Part shown: piece after piece, positions 25,510-36,019 of the stretch
Position numbering within the stretch: position 1 is the stretch's first letter
How the letters are laid out: each line of letters begins with the position of its first letter
Program-made: the position numbers and the translations under genes
Assembly (NCBI RefSeq): GCF_035917335.1
Contig: NZ_CP109067.1
Span: 2,727,001 to 2,791,000 of the forward strand
Direction: 5' to 3'
Source: Micromonospora sp. NBC_01813
Lineage (GTDB): Bacteria; Actinomycetota; Actinomycetes; Mycobacteriales; Micromonosporaceae
DNA: 64,000 nt
Notes under the pieces: model-generated
Seen by the model: only the letters and a program-made list of their open reading frames with translations
Told to the model about the DNA's origin: nothing
Database searches by the model: none

Positions 25510-26814
25510 TCAGCCGGCGCGGACCGCCCGTGGACCGGCCTGCTCACCGGGCAGCGGCCCCGGCACGTCGTCCGCCGCCGGGAGGGTCACCGTCACCTCC
25601 AGGCCGCCGCCCGGTTGGGCGACCGCCGACACCGTCCCGCCATGCGCGTCGGCCACCGCCCGCACGATCGACAACCCGAGCCCGGAGCCCTTCGCGCCGG
25701 TCCGTTCCCGACCGCCCCGGCGGAACGGCTCGAACAACCCGGGCACGTCGGCCTGTTCCACCTCGAACCCGCTGTTGCCGACCAGCAGGTACACATGGGA
25801 TCCGTGGCTGCCGGTCCGCGCCCACAGCCGACCGTGCAGATGGTTGTAGCGCACCGCGTTCTCGATCAGGTTGCCGGCCAACCGGTCGAGCAGGCTCGGG
25901 TCGCCGGTCACCACCGCCGGGTCCAGGGCGGTACGCACGTCCAACTTGAGCCGGCGGGTCTCCCCCTGCATCGCCGACAACGCCGCACACACCCCGTCAC
26001 TCAGGTCGCTGGGCACCTTACGGACCAACCGCCGGCCGGACTGCGCCTCGCTGCTGGCCAGCACCAGCAGCGCGTCGACCAGCCCGTTGGCCCGCTCCGA
26101 GGCGTCACGCACCACGGTGGCCATCCGCCGGTACTCGGCCAGGTCGGCGGTGTCGTCGGCCATCGTCACGTCGATCTCGGTCCGCATCACCGCGAGCGGG
26201 GTCCGCAGCTCGTGCGACGCGTTCGCGACGAACCGCTTCTGCGCCTCGAACGCCGTGCTGAGCCGATCCAGCATGCCGTCGAAGGTCGCCGCCAGCTCCG
26301 CCACCTCGTCGCCGGCACCGGCGTAGCGGATCCGCTGATCCAGCGTCTGCTCGCCCAGCCGGCGGGCGATCGACGTCACCTGCTGCAGCGGACGCAGCGC
26401 CCGGCCGACCACCGCGTACGCGCCGAGCACCCCGACCGCGCTGATCGCGATCAGGGCGACCAGCGCCTTCGCCAACAACTCACGGGACGCCTGGTCGGCG
26501 ATCTGGTCCTGCCAGACGGCGGCGTCGAGCTGACGCCCGTCGGTGAGCACCACGACCGTGCCCGGCGCGAGCTGCTCGGCCGGGCGTAACGCGTCGGTCA
26601 CCAGCAGCCAGGCCAACAACACGAACGCGGACAACGCACCGACCAGCAGGACCCCGTTGAACAGGGTGAGTCGCAGCCGCAGCGTCGGCCGTGGCGAGCG
26701 CAGCCCGAGCCGGAGTTGCCGCCAGCCGGCCCGCTCGTCGCCCGGCTGGACCACCGGGCCCTTCCCGGCAGCCGGGCCGCCGCCCGCCGGGCCGGGAGCA
26801 GCCGCCCGGGTCAC
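25510..26814 (-). CDS. HAMP-domain sensor histidine kinase
   Basis: The 434-residue kinase has two membrane segments (about 53-73 and 115-140) around a short external loop of about 45 residues, a HAMP linker (RALRPLQQVTSIARRL), the phosphoacceptor H-box NASHELRTPL and an ATPase domain with NLIENAVRYN, FRRGG and GSGLGLSIVRAV. The short sensor loop suggests it senses the membrane or a partner protein. Its GTG overlaps the regulator stop (GTGA). Confidence 0.93.
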   Translation of the reverse strand: MTRAAAPGPAGGGPAAGKGPVVQPGDERAGWRQLRLGLRSPRPTLRLRLTLFNGVLLVGALSAFVLLAWLLVTDALRPAEQLAPGTVVVLTDGRQLDAAVWQDQIADQASRELLAKALVALIAISAVGVLGAYAVVGRALRPLQQVTSIARRLGEQTLDQRIRYAGAGDEVAELAATFDGMLDRLSTAFEAQKRFVANASHELRTPLAVMRTEIDVTMADDTADLAEYRRMATVVRDASERANGLVDALLVLASSEAQSGRRLVRKVPSDLSDGVCAALSAMQGETRRLKLDVRTALDPAVVTGDPSLLDRLAGNLIENAVRYNHLHGRLWARTGSHGSHVYLLVGNSGFEVEQADVPGLFEPFRRGGRERTGAKGSGLGLSIVRAVADAHGGTVSAVAQPGGGLEVTVTLPAADDVPGPLPGEQAGPRAVRAG

Positions 26815-27503
26815 CGGTGCGCCTCGGCCCCGGCGGGCAGCTCCGGGCCGGTCACCCGGTAGCCCGCCCCGACCACCGTCTCGATCAGCGGCGGATCGCC
26901 GAGCTTGCGGCGCAGCGTCATGACCGTCACCCGTACGGTCGTGGTGAACGGGTCCGTGTTGGCGTCCCAGACCCGCTCCAGCAACTCCTCGCTGGACACC
27001 ACCGCGCCACGGGCCTTGACCAGCTCCTCCAGGACACCGAACTCCTTGCGGGTCAGGTCAATCGGCGCGCCGGCCCGGGCGGCGACCCGACGGGCCGGGT
27101 CCACGGTCAGGTTGCCGACGGCCAGCACCGGTGGCGCCGGTGGGGTGGCCCGCCGCCCCAACGCCTGCACCCGGGCGACCAGCTCGGTGAACGCGAACGG
27201 CTTCGGCAGATAGTCGTCGGCGCCGAGCTGCAGCCCTTCGACCCGGTCGGCGACGGTGCCGCTGGCGGTGAGCATCAGCACCCGGGTCAGCGCTCCGGAG
27301 CTGACCAGGTCGGCGCAGATCTGATCACCGTGCACGCCGGGCAGGTCCCGGTCGAGCACCACCACGTCGTAGCGGGTCACGAACGCCATCTCGTGCCCGG
27401 CGGAGCCGTCGTAGGCGACGTCCACCGCCATCCCCTGTCGACGCAACCCACGGACGATCGCGTCGGCGAGGTTGCGTTCGTCCTCGACCACCAGCACCCG
27501 CAC
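26811..27503 (-). CDS. OmpR-family response regulator
   Basis: The 230-residue regulator has a receiver domain (VLVVEDE, phosphoacceptor Asp in VVLDRDLPG, Thr in LTASG, Lys in YLPKPF) and a winged helix DNA-binding domain (DLTRKEFGVLEELV, VRVTVMTLRRKLG, GAGYRV). GGAGG precedes the GTG at 27503. It is the first gene of the two-component operon. The promoter region upstream carries TTCACAC and GTGTGAG as spaced inverted repeats that could be a binding site. Confidence 0.93.
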   Translation of the reverse strand: MRVLVVEDERNLADAIVRGLRRQGMAVDVAYDGSAGHEMAFVTRYDVVVLDRDLPGVHGDQICADLVSSGALTRVLMLTASGTVADRVEGLQLGADDYLPKPFAFTELVARVQALGRRATPPAPPVLAVGNLTVDPARRVAARAGAPIDLTRKEFGVLEELVKARGAVVSSEELLERVWDANTDPFTTTVRVTVMTLRRKLGDPPLIETVVGAGYRVTGPELPAGAEAHR

Positions 27504-27584
27504 GGCGCCCTCCTGTCATCATCCGCTCACACCCTGCGCAGTGCGGCGTAAAACCTGTGTGAAGCAGCAGGGACGACGCCAAAA

Positions 27585-28946
27585 CTAGTCGGGCAGCTCC
27601 CAGATGCCGAGACCGCCGTCGGCGCGCCGGCAGACCACCGCCGTCGGGCCTGCCTGGCACGCTGCTACGCCCTCCGGCAGGTGCAGCAGCACCCTCGGGG
27701 TCGACCCGTCGGCGGCGATCCTGGCCACCCATGCCTCGGCCGCACCCGGGTCGTACCACTGAGCCAGCCAGCCGTCACCGTCGACAGCGAACGCCGACCA
27801 CCGCTCGGTTCCGGGGGCGACCAGTTCCCCGGTCGCCGGATCGGCCACTAACCGCATGTTCTTCAGTGTGCCGTCACGATGACGGGGCACGACCAGCTGG
27901 AAACGGCCGAAAGTCTGGGACACGTGCCACCCGTCGTCGGCCCACCGGGTGCTGCCGTCGACCGGGTCCAGTGCGCGCCCGCCGCCGTCGGAGTGGTTCA
28001 CGCAGATCAGCGACGCGCACACGGTCATCTCGCCGACCGGTGGCGCCGGCACCGACCAGCGCGGCGTCAACCCAGCCAACTCGAAGGCCGAGAGGATCCC
28101 GTCAGTCATCGTCACCAGTAGGCCCGCCACCACCCAGGCATGGCCCGACTCGATCTGGTGCTCCGGCGCGAGCGTGCCGGCGGTGCGCACCAGCCCGGTC
28201 GCCGCGTCACGGATCCGCACCCGGTTACCGGGTTCGATCTCCACCAGCTGGACGAGCCGGTCATCCTCGAACCGGTGCGCCAGCTCGCTGTGCCCCGCGC
28301 TGGTCATGCTCCACCGCGCCCGGCCGGAGCCGGCCTCGACGACGTGCACCGTGGCCCCGACGAGGAGCGACCCCGACAACTCGGGGTCGGCCTCGATCAA
28401 CGGGTTCCACAGCGCCACCGCCCCGTCCGTGGTGACCCCCAGCACGGCGCCGTCGGCCTGCCAGCGCACCGCACCGTCACCGATGCCAAAAGCTGTGGTG
28501 CGCGCACCCTCCAGGTCGTAGAAGCCGATCAGCAGCATGTCGCCGACGACCGTGATGCCGGCCGGGGGCAGGCCGCGCCGGCTCTCGATCTCGACGGGCA
28601 CTGGGAAGCGCCACCGCGGGTCGCCACCGGGCAGCCGGTAGACGGCAACGGTCGTCGCCTGACCGCCGCCGCCGACCCGTCGGCCGTACTCGGGTTGATC
28701 GATGACGAACAGCAGGTCGCCGTCGATCAACGTCCGGGCGGAGTCGCCGGCGTCGAGGTGGACCGGCTCCGGGTGTGGCGGCAGCGGCGCGGCGGCGGTG
28801 ACGGTCGCCAGCACGGCGACGACCAGCAGCACGGCCGACCACGGCCGGGCCAGTCGCCGCCCCGGCCGGGGACGGTATGCATCAGCCGGCGGGGTCCCGG
28901 ATGCGGTGCGGCCGACCTCGCCGAGGTCGATGACCGTGTCAGCCAC
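27585..28946 (-). CDS. Membrane-anchored PQQ/WD-like repeat protein
   Basis: The 453-residue protein has one N-terminal membrane helix (PWSAVLLVVAVLATVTAA) and an external part with repeated beta-blade segments such as PRWRFPVPVE, GAVRWQADG, ARWSMTSAG and TRWADDGWH. This suggests a beta-propeller of the PQQ-like type without clear cofactor residues. GTG 28946 is favoured; GTG 28964 is an in-frame alternative. Function is unknown. It is followed by the two-component operon on the same strand after an 81-base gap. Confidence 0.72.
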   Translation of the reverse strand: MADTVIDLGEVGRTASGTPPADAYRPRPGRRLARPWSAVLLVVAVLATVTAAAPLPPHPEPVHLDAGDSARTLIDGDLLFVIDQPEYGRRVGGGGQATTVAVYRLPGGDPRWRFPVPVEIESRRGLPPAGITVVGDMLLIGFYDLEGARTTAFGIGDGAVRWQADGAVLGVTTDGAVALWNPLIEADPELSGSLLVGATVHVVEAGSGRARWSMTSAGHSELAHRFEDDRLVQLVEIEPGNRVRIRDAATGLVRTAGTLAPEHQIESGHAWVVAGLLVTMTDGILSAFELAGLTPRWSVPAPPVGEMTVCASLICVNHSDGGGRALDPVDGSTRWADDGWHVSQTFGRFQLVVPRHRDGTLKNMRLVADPATGELVAPGTERWSAFAVDGDGWLAQWYDPGAAEAWVARIAADGSTPRVLLHLPEGVAACQAGPTAVVCRRADGGLGIWELPD

Positions 28947-28978
28947 GGTCGGTGACGGCCGCACCGCCCGGAACGCCG

Positions 28979-30988
28979 TCAGTTGCGGCCGGTGCCGCGA
29001 CCGGTGCCGGCCCGCCGGCCGTTGCGGCCGTCACCGGTGACGTCAGTGGCGGTGCCGACGATGCCGGCGTCGGTCGCCGAGGCGTCGGCCGGATCGTCCA
29101 GGCCGGAGATCCAGCCGGTGATGTCACGCGCCACGTCCTGCGCGGTCAGCCGCAGGTCGGCGAGGATCTGCGCCCGGCTGCCGTGCGGGTGCCAGTCGGC
29201 CGGCACCCCGAGGTCGCGCAGCGGCACCGACACGTCGGCGTCGCGCAGCGCCTTGGCGATGGCGTCACCGACGCCGCCGGTGCGTACCCCGTCCTCGACG
29301 GTGACCACCAGCCGGTGCCCGGCGGCGAGGGCGACCAGCTCGTCGGCGACCGGTCGGACCCAGCGCGGGTCCACCACGGTCACGCCGTAGCCCTGCTCGG
29401 CGACCCGGGCCGCCACGTCGACGCCCAACTTCGCGAACGCGCCGACGGCGACCAGCAGCACGTCGGCGCGGTCGGACTCGGTCAGTACGTCCACCGGACC
29501 GACCCGGCGTACCGCCGGCAGGTCGGCCGCGACCGACCCGGTCGGGAACCGCACCACGGTCGGGCCGTCGTCGACGGCGACCGCCTCGCGCAGCTCCTCG
29601 CGCAGGGTGGCGGCGTCGCGGGGGGCGGCGATCCGCAGCCCCGGCACCACCCCGAAGACCGACATGTCCCAGATGCCGTAGTGGCTGGGCCCGTCCGGCC
29701 CGGTCACCCCGGCCCGGTCCAGCACGAACGTCACCGGCAGCTTGTGCATCGCCACGTCCAACAGCACCTGGTCGAACGCCCGGTTCAGGAAGGTCGCGTA
29801 GACCGCCACCACCGGATGCAGCCCGCCCATCGCCAGCCCGGCGGCCGATGTGGTGGCGTGCTGCTCGGCGATGCCGACGTCGTAGACCCGCTGCGGGTAC
29901 TTACGGGCCAGCGACGCGATCCCGGTCGGCTCGGCCATCGCCGCGGTGATCCCGACCACGTCGGGGCGCTCGTCGGCGATCGCCACCAGCTCGTCGGCGA
30001 AGACGTGGGTCCACTTCACCGCCGGGGCGGCCAGCTGTGTGCCGGTCGCCACGTCGTAGGCGCCTGGACTGTGCAGGCAGTCGGCCTCGTCGTCCTCGGC
30101 CGGGCGGTAGCCGTACCCCTTGCGGGTCACGACGTGCACGATCACCGGCGCACCGAAGGTCTTGGCCCGGTGCAGCGCCGACTCGACGGCGGCGAGGTCG
30201 TGCCCGTCGATCGGGCCGACGTACTTGATGCCGAGATCCTCGAACATGGTCTGCGGCGCGACCGCGTCCTTGATGCCGCGCTTGACCGCGTGCAGCACCT
30301 CGTACATCGGCCGGCCCACCAGCGGCGTCGCCCCCAGCGACTCCTTGACCAGGTCGAGGACCTTCTCGTAGCCCGGGTTGAGGCGCAACGCGGCCAGGTG
30401 GTCGGCCAGCCCGCCGATGGTCGGCGCGTACGACCGGCCGTTGTCGTTGACCACGACGACCAGCGGGTTACGGGCCCCGGCGATGTTGTTCAGCGCCTCC
30501 CAGCACATGCCGCCGGTCAACGCACCGTCGCCGACCACCGCGACCACGCTGCGCGCCTCGCCCCGCAGGGCGTACGCCTTGGCCAGACCGTCGGCGTAGG
30601 ACAGGGCGGTGGACGCGTGCGAGTTCTCGATCAGGTCGTGCTCGCTCTCGGCCTGACTCGGGTAGCCGGACAGGCCGTCGCGCTGGCGGAGCTGGTCGAA
30701 ACCGGCCTGCCGGCCGGTGAGGATCTTGTGCACGTACGCCTGGTGACCGGTGTCGAACAGGAACCGGTCCCGGGGCGAGTCGAAGACCCGGTGCATCGCG
30801 ATGGTCAACTCCACCACCCCGAGGTTGGGCCCCAGGTGCCCGCCGGTGCGGGAGACCTTGGCCACCAGAAAGTCACGGATCTCCGCGGCAAGCAGCGTCA
30901 GCTCCTCGGCGGAGAGCCGCTTGACGTCCTGCGGAGTGCGTACGGTGGCCAGCAAACGGCCGTCGGCTCCTGCCTCTGCCTGGCTCAA
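28979..30988 (-). CDS. dxs: 1-deoxy-D-xylulose-5-phosphate synthase
   Basis: The 669-residue enzyme makes DXP from pyruvate and glyceraldehyde 3-phosphate, the first step of the MEP isoprenoid route. [14 protein letters not shown] and the thiamine diphosphate motif [18 protein letters not shown] are clear, as are [15 protein letters not shown] and IAEQHA with the catalytic Glu. TTG 30988 is chosen because GGGAG precedes it by six bases and it fits the family start. The 40-residue tail is basic and Gly-rich. Confidence 0.95.
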   Translation of the reverse strand: MSQAEAGADGRLLATVRTPQDVKRLSAEELTLLAAEIRDFLVAKVSRTGGHLGPNLGVVELTIAMHRVFDSPRDRFLFDTGHQAYVHKILTGRQAGFDQLRQRDGLSGYPSQAESEHDLIENSHASTALSYADGLAKAYALRGEARSVVAVVGDGALTGGMCWEALNNIAGARNPLVVVVNDNGRSYAPTIGGLADHLAALRLNPGYEKVLDLVKESLGATPLVGRPMYEVLHAVKRGIKDAVAPQTMFEDLGIKYVGPIDGHDLAAVESALHRAKTFGAPVIVHVVTRKGYGYRPAEDDEADCLHSPGAYDVATGTQLAAPAVKWTHVFADELVAIADERPDVVGITAAMAEPTGIASLARKYPQRVYDVGIAEQHATTSAAGLAMGGLHPVVAVYATFLNRAFDQVLLDVAMHKLPVTFVLDRAGVTGPDGPSHYGIWDMSVFGVVPGLRIAAPRDAATLREELREAVAVDDGPTVVRFPTGSVAADLPAVRRVGPVDVLTESDRADVLLVAVGAFAKLGVDVAARVAEQGYGVTVVDPRWVRPVADELVALAAGHRLVVTVEDGVRTGGVGDAIAKALRDADVSVPLRDLGVPADWHPHGSRAQILADLRLTAQDVARDITGWISGLDDPADASATDAGIVGTATDVTGDGRNGRRAGTGRGTGRN

Positions 30989-31146
30989 CTTTCGCTCCCA
31001 ACTGCCCCACGCGGCCTCATCCGGCGCGGAGCGTCTGTCCCGGCGGCGGTGCGCGCTCCGGCCTGCGCGCGACGTCCGCCCATGACCGGTGAGTCTATCG
31101 GGAACGCGCCGCCGCGCAGCCCGGCCGAACCCAGGGCGATCACTCG

Positions 31147-32400
31147 TCAGCTCGTGGGTCCAGGTGGGATGAACAGGGCCACGCACTCGACATGCTGGGT
31201 CATCGGGAAACAGTCGTAGCCGCGCAGTTGCGCCAACGTCCAGCCGAGTTCCCGGAAGGTTCGCACGTCACGGGCGAGCGCGGCCGGATCGCAGGCGACG
31301 TAGGCGACGGCCCGGCGGGCCGCGGCGGCGATCGCGGTGACCACCCGGGCGCCCGCGCCGGCCCGCGGCGGATCGAGCACCACCAGGTCGACCGGGCCGG
31401 TGATCCGCCGCCGGGTGAGCGCGTGCTCCACCCGGGCCGCGACCACCTCCACCTGTGCCAGGTCGGCCAGGTTACGCCGGGCGGCGGCCACCCCCGGTCC
31501 GGCCGATTCGACCAGGGTGATCCGGCCGGTGGGTCCGGTCCGGCCGGCGATCGCGGCGGCGAACAGGCCGGCGCCGCTGTAGAGGTCCCACGCCGACTCC
31601 CCCGGCGCCGGGTCCAGCAACTCCAGTACGGCGTCGACGAGGGTGTCCGCCGCCGCCGGATGCACCTGCCAGAACGCGGTGGTCGGCACCTCGAAACGCC
31701 GACCGGCCGCGACCTGGGTCAGCTGGGCGTCGGCGGCGTCGGTCACCCGGGCGTCGTCCGTCGGCCCGGGCAGCGCGGTGACGACGACGTCACCGGTGGC
31801 GGAGGCGACCACCTCCACCGCGTCGACACCGGGCCAGCGCCCACCGGCCGGCGGCAGCACCGGCAGCTGCTGGATGGCCGGGTGGGCGATCAGGCAGCGA
31901 TCCACCGGGACGACCTCGTGCGAACGGTGCTTGAGCAGCCCCGCCCGGTCGGCGGCGTCCACCGCGTACCGCACCCGGGTCCGCCAGCCGAGCGGCCCAC
32001 CGGGCAGCGCCCGGACCTGTACGCCGAGCGCGTCGACCTCCGCCGCGCTCAGTCCGCCGAGCCGCAGCAGTTGCTCGCGGACCACCGACTCCTTCCAGGC
32101 CAGCTGGCCGGCGACGCCAACGTGTTGCAGGTCGCAGCCGCCGCAGCGGTCCGGGCCGGCGTACCGGCAGGGTGGGGTGACCCGCTCGGGCGCGGGCTCC
32201 AGCACCGCCACCGCGTCGCCGCGCAGGAAGCCCCGGTGGACCTCGGTGATCTCGACGGTGACGACCTCGTCCGGCAGGGCGTGCCGGACGAAGACCACCT
32301 GCCCGTCCACTCTGGCCACGCAGTGCCCGCCGTGTGCCACCGCGCCGACCCGTACCGTCGTACGGTCGCCTTCGGCCAGCGGCCCCGCCGCGGCCGTCAC
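31147..32400 (-). CDS. TrmA/RlmD-type RNA (uracil-C5) methyltransferase
   Basis: The 417-residue protein has an N-terminal TRAM domain, a probable Fe-S cluster site (C78, C86, C89, with C27 less likely), a Rossmann methyltransferase domain ([14 protein letters not shown]) and the catalytic Cys in [21 protein letters not shown] is a family motif. It would methylate a uracil in tRNA or rRNA; which one cannot be told. GTG 32400 overlaps the transporter stop. This pair matches Rv2689c-Rv2690c in Mycobacterium. Confidence 0.9.
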   Translation of the reverse strand: MTAAAGPLAEGDRTTVRVGAVAHGGHCVARVDGQVVFVRHALPDEVVTVEITEVHRGFLRGDAVAVLEPAPERVTPPCRYAGPDRCGGCDLQHVGVAGQLAWKESVVREQLLRLGGLSAAEVDALGVQVRALPGGPLGWRTRVRYAVDAADRAGLLKHRSHEVVPVDRCLIAHPAIQQLPVLPPAGGRWPGVDAVEVVASATGDVVVTALPGPTDDARVTDAADAQLTQVAAGRRFEVPTTAFWQVHPAAADTLVDAVLELLDPAPGESAWDLYSGAGLFAAAIAGRTGPTGRITLVESAGPGVAAARRNLADLAQVEVVAARVEHALTRRRITGPVDLVVLDPPRAGAGARVVTAIAAAARRAVAYVACDPAALARDVRTFRELGWTLAQLRGYDCFPMTQHVECVALFIPPGPTS

Positions 32401-34454
32401 GGCTCGCCCCGCTCGGACCCGGCGGACCCGGCGGACCCGGCGTCGGCCGTGTCCCGGGTATCGTCGGGCACCGGCCGGGGGCCACGGGCCGGCCCTCGGC
32501 TGAGCGACTCGTCGTAGCGGGCCAGGTTCCGGTTGGCGCTGGAGGCCAACTGCCACGGCACGCTGGTCACCATCACCCCGGGCTCGAACAGCAGACGGCC
32601 CTTGAGCCGCAACGCGCTCTGGTTGTGCAACAGGTTCTCCCACCAGTGACCGACGACGTACTCGGGAATGAAGACGGTGACCACGTCACGCGGCGCGTCG
32701 CGGCGCACCGACTTGACGTAGTCGATGATCGGCCGGGTGATCTCGCGGTACGGCGAGTCGACCACGGTCAGCGGCACCGGCAGGCCGCGGCGGTCCCACT
32801 CGGCCTGCACGGCACGGGTGTCCGCGTCGTCCACCCGTACGGTGAGCGCGGCCAACGTGTCGGGCCGGGTGGCCTGCGCGTACGCCACCGCCCGCAGCGT
32901 CGGCAGGTGCACCTTGCTGACCAGCACGATCGCGTGGTTGCGGGCCGGCAGCACCGGTCGGCCCTCGGCCGGCGTCAGCTCCCGGGCGATCGTGTCGTAG
33001 TGCCGCCGGATCGCCTGCATCAGGGCGTAGACGACCGACATCGCGGCGATGGCGATCCAGGCGCCGAGGGCGAACTTGGTGACCAGCACCACGACCAGCA
33101 CCGCGCCGGTCAGCGTCATGCCGAAGCCGTTGATCGCCCGGGAACGGTGCATCCGGCGGCGTACGGCCGGGTCCCGTTCGGTGCTCAACCGCCGGTTCCA
33201 GTGCCGCAGCATGCCCGCCTGCGACAGGGTGAACGACACGAACACCCCGACGATGTAGAGCTGGATCAGCCGGGTCAACTCGGCCTGCAGCACGACCATC
33301 AGCACGATCGCGAAGGCGGCGAGGAACAGGATGCCGTTGCTGAACGCCAGCCGGTCACCCCGGGTGTGCAGCTGGCGCGGCAGGTAGCGGTCCTGGGCGA
33401 GGATCGATCCGAGCACCGGGAAGCCGCTGAACGCGGTGTTCGCGGCGAGGAACAGGATCAACGCGGTCACCCCGGCGACCAGGTACAGCAGCACGCCGGG
33501 GCCGAAGACCGTCTCACCCAGCTGGGCCACCACGGTCTTCTGCACGTACCCGGCCGGCCCGGATTCGATCTGCACCGCCGGGTTCTCCACGAACTGCAGC
33601 CCGGTGGCCTGGGCCAGCCAGATGATCCCGGCGATCATCGTCACCGACAGGGAGCCGAGCAGCAGCAGGGTGGTGGCGGCGTTGCGGCTCTTCGGCGGTT
33701 TGAACGCCGGTACGCCGTTGGAGATCGCCTCCACCCCGGTCAGCGCGGCGCAGCCCGACGAGAAGGCGCGCAGCAGCAGGAACGCCATCGCGAAGCCAGT
33801 CATGTCGACCCACTCGGCGCTGACCACCAGGTCCGCGCTGGGGGCGCGCAGATCGTGGCCGAGGACGAAGATCCGGATCAGACCGGTGGCGATCACCGCG
33901 CTGATCACGATGATGAACCCGTACGTGGGGATGGCGAACATCCGCCCCGACTCGCGGACGCCGCGCAGGTTGAGCGCGGTGAGTACGACGATCGCGGCGA
34001 CCGCCACGACGACCTTGTGGTCGGCGACGAACGGCACCACCGAGCCGAGGTTCGCCACCCCGGCGGCGACCGAGACGGCGACGGTCAGCACATAGTCGAT
34101 CAGCAGCGCGCTGGCCACGCCGACGCCGAACCGTGGACCGAGGTTGACGCTGGCCACCTCGTAGTCCCCGCCCCCGGACGGGTAGGCGTGCACGGTCTGC
34201 CGGTAGCTGGCCACCACGGTGACCATGACCACGGCGACCGCGAGGGTCACCCACGGCGAGTAGACGAACGAGGCGGCGCCGGCGATGGAGAGCGTCAGCA
34301 GGATCTCGTCGGGCGCGTACGCGACCGACGACAGCGCGTCGGAGGAGAACACCGGCAGCGCCACCCGCTTGGGCAGCAGGGTGTTCTGCAACCGGTCGGA
34401 CCGAAAGGGCCGCCCCAGCAGCAGGCGTTTGATCAGGGAGGTGGGACTGGCCAC
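32397..34454 (-). CDS. APC-family permease with C-terminal Usp-like domain (KimA-like)
   Basis: The 685-residue protein has about 12 membrane helices (DALSSVAYAPDEILLTLSIAG is the typical APC start) and a soluble C-terminal part of about 170 residues with NHAIVLVSKVHLPTLRAVAYA, which resembles a Usp-like fold. This architecture fits KimA-type potassium importers of the KUP/APC group. The divergent ceoB and ceoC genes encode RCK nucleotide-binding proteins, which supports a link to potassium, but an amino acid substrate cannot be excluded. GTG 34454 is used. Confidence 0.85.
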   Translation of the reverse strand: MASPTSLIKRLLLGRPFRSDRLQNTLLPKRVALPVFSSDALSSVAYAPDEILLTLSIAGAASFVYSPWVTLAVAVVMVTVVASYRQTVHAYPSGGGDYEVASVNLGPRFGVGVASALLIDYVLTVAVSVAAGVANLGSVVPFVADHKVVVAVAAIVVLTALNLRGVRESGRMFAIPTYGFIIVISAVIATGLIRIFVLGHDLRAPSADLVVSAEWVDMTGFAMAFLLLRAFSSGCAALTGVEAISNGVPAFKPPKSRNAATTLLLLGSLSVTMIAGIIWLAQATGLQFVENPAVQIESGPAGYVQKTVVAQLGETVFGPGVLLYLVAGVTALILFLAANTAFSGFPVLGSILAQDRYLPRQLHTRGDRLAFSNGILFLAAFAIVLMVVLQAELTRLIQLYIVGVFVSFTLSQAGMLRHWNRRLSTERDPAVRRRMHRSRAINGFGMTLTGAVLVVVLVTKFALGAWIAIAAMSVVYALMQAIRRHYDTIARELTPAEGRPVLPARNHAIVLVSKVHLPTLRAVAYAQATRPDTLAALTVRVDDADTRAVQAEWDRRGLPVPLTVVDSPYREITRPIIDYVKSVRRDAPRDVVTVFIPEYVVGHWWENLLHNQSALRLKGRLLFEPGVMVTSVPWQLASSANRNLARYDESLSRGPARGPRPVPDDTRDTADAGSAGSAGSERGEP

Positions 34455-34628
34455 AACCGCTAAGGGTACGGCCGCCCGCCAGCCGGCGAATCCGGGTGGC
34501 TGATCACGCGTCGCGGGCACCGGCGCGGTACGGTCGGCGGCGGCACCCGGCCGCGACGTGGCAGGCTGGCAGGCCAGCGCGTGTCCGCTTGGCACGCACC
34601 CGACGCATCGCCCTGCGGGAGGCTTCAG

Positions 34629-35294
34629 GTGCACGTCGTGATCATGGGTTGTGGCCGAGTCGGGTCGACCCTGGCACACAACCTGCAGGACCGTGGCCAC
34701 TCGGTGGCGGTGATCGACCAGGACCCCAACTCGTTCCGCCGGCTACCCGCCGACTTCGCCGGCGTGACGGTCACCGGCACCGGTTTCGACCGGGAGGTGC
34801 TGCAGTCCGCCGGGATCGAGCGGGCGGACGCGTTCGCGGCCGTCTCCAGCGGCGACAACTCGAACATCATCTCGGCCCGGCTGGCCCGCGAGACGTACGG
34901 GGTCTCCCGGGTCGCCGCCCGCATCTACGACCAGCGCCGGGCGGAGGTCTACGAACGGCTGGGCATTCCGACGGTGGCGACGGTGCGCTGGGCGGCCGAC
35001 CGGATGCTGCGGCACCTCATCCCCGAGGGCAACGTGGAGATCTTCCGCGATCCGACCAGCACGGTGTCGATCATCGAGGTGCCGTTGCACCGCGAGTGGG
35101 TCGGCCGCCCGCTCAGGGCGTTGGAGAGCGCCGTCGGCACCCGGGCCGCGTACCTGATGCGGTTCGGGATCGGCACGCTGCCGAGCGCGACGACGGTGCT
35201 GCAGGAGGGCGATCAGGTGTTCATGCTGGTCACCGATGACATCGCGGACGCGGTGACGCTGCGGGCCAGCAGCCTGCCGGAAGGAGCACGCTGA
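34629..35294 (+). CDS. ceoB: TrkA/RCK potassium-uptake regulatory protein CeoB
   Basis: The 221-residue protein has an RCK_N nucleotide-binding domain (VVIMGCGRVGSTLA with the GxGxxG loop, and IDQDP for ribose binding) and an RCK_C domain (PLRALESAVGTRAAYLMRFG). Such proteins bind NAD(H) or ATP and gate potassium transporters. GGGAGG precedes the GTG at 34629. It is one base from ceoC and divergent from the KimA-like permease, as in Mycobacterium (Rv2691-Rv2692). Confidence 0.92.
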   Translation: MHVVIMGCGRVGSTLAHNLQDRGHSVAVIDQDPNSFRRLPADFAGVTVTGTGFDREVLQSAGIERADAFAAVSSGDNSNIISARLARETYGVSRVAARIYDQRRAEVYERLGIPTVATVRWAADRMLRHLIPEGNVEIFRDPTSTVSIIEVPLHREWVGRPLRALESAVGTRAAYLMRFGIGTLPSATTVLQEGDQVFMLVTDDIADAVTLRASSLPEGAR

Positions 35295-35295
35295 C

Positions 35296-35997
35296 ATGCG
35301 GGTCGCCATCGCGGGTGCCGGCAACGTCGGCCGGTCCATCGCACAGGAGCTGATCGGCAACGGCCATCAGGTGACGCTCTTCGAACGCAATCCGGCGATG
35401 CTCCTGGCGGAGCGGGTGCCCGAGGCCACCTGGATCCTGGCCGACGCCTGCGAGGTCGCCAGCCTGGAGGACGCCGAGCTGGCCACCTTCGACGTGGTGG
35501 TGGCCGCCACCGGCGACGACAAGGTCAACCTGGTGGTGTCGCTGCTGGCCAAGACGGAGTTCAGCGTCCCCCGGGTGGTGGCCCGGGTGAACCGGGCCGA
35601 GAACGAGTGGCTGTTCACCGAGCAGTGGGGCGTCGACGTGGCGGTCAGCAAGCCTCGGGTGATGGCGGCGTTGGTCGAGGAGGCCGTCACCGTCGGGGAC
35701 CTGGTCAGGTTGATGACCTTCCGGCAGGGCGAGGCGAACCTCGTGGAGATCACCTTGCCGGCCGACGCCCCGCACGTGGGGCACGCCCTGCACACGGTGC
35801 CGTTGCCGCGCGACTCCGCCCTGGTGGCGATCGTACGGGGCAAACGGGTGCTGGTCCCCGGCCCGGACGACCCGCTCGAGCCGGGCGACGAACTCGTCTT
35901 CGTCTGCACGGCGGAGGTCGAGGACGACGTGCGGGCGGTGATCCTGGGTGCCGACAGCGTCGAGCGCACCCGGCGGGCCGGTCAGCCGCCGGGGTGA
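35296..35997 (+). CDS. ceoC: TrkA/RCK potassium-uptake regulatory protein CeoC
   Basis: The 233-residue paralogue of CeoB has the same two-domain layout: RVAIAGAGNVGRSIAQELI for the nucleotide site, FDVVVAATGDDKVNLVVSLLAK, and an RCK_C domain from about 150. GGAAGGAG lies before the ATG at 35296. The two proteins probably form a heteromer. No Trk/Ktr channel gene lies beside them, which leaves the neighbouring permease as the obvious partner. Confidence 0.92.
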   Translation: MRVAIAGAGNVGRSIAQELIGNGHQVTLFERNPAMLLAERVPEATWILADACEVASLEDAELATFDVVVAATGDDKVNLVVSLLAKTEFSVPRVVARVNRAENEWLFTEQWGVDVAVSKPRVMAALVEEAVTVGDLVRLMTFRQGEANLVEITLPADAPHVGHALHTVPLPRDSALVAIVRGKRVLVPGPDDPLEPGDELVFVCTAEVEDDVRAVILGADSVERTRRAGQPPG

Positions 35998-36019
35998 GCG
36001 CCGCCGGCCTCGGGGCCGG

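Noticed and set aside
28952-31219. Long plus-strand frame of 755 codons across dxs
   Set aside because: It is antisense to the clear dxs gene and is rich in Arg, Gly and His-Val-Asp repeats, typical of a shadow frame in high-GC DNA.
32334-34463. Long plus-strand frame of 709 codons across the permease gene
   Set aside because: Antisense shadow of a membrane protein gene; no start signal and no family resemblance.
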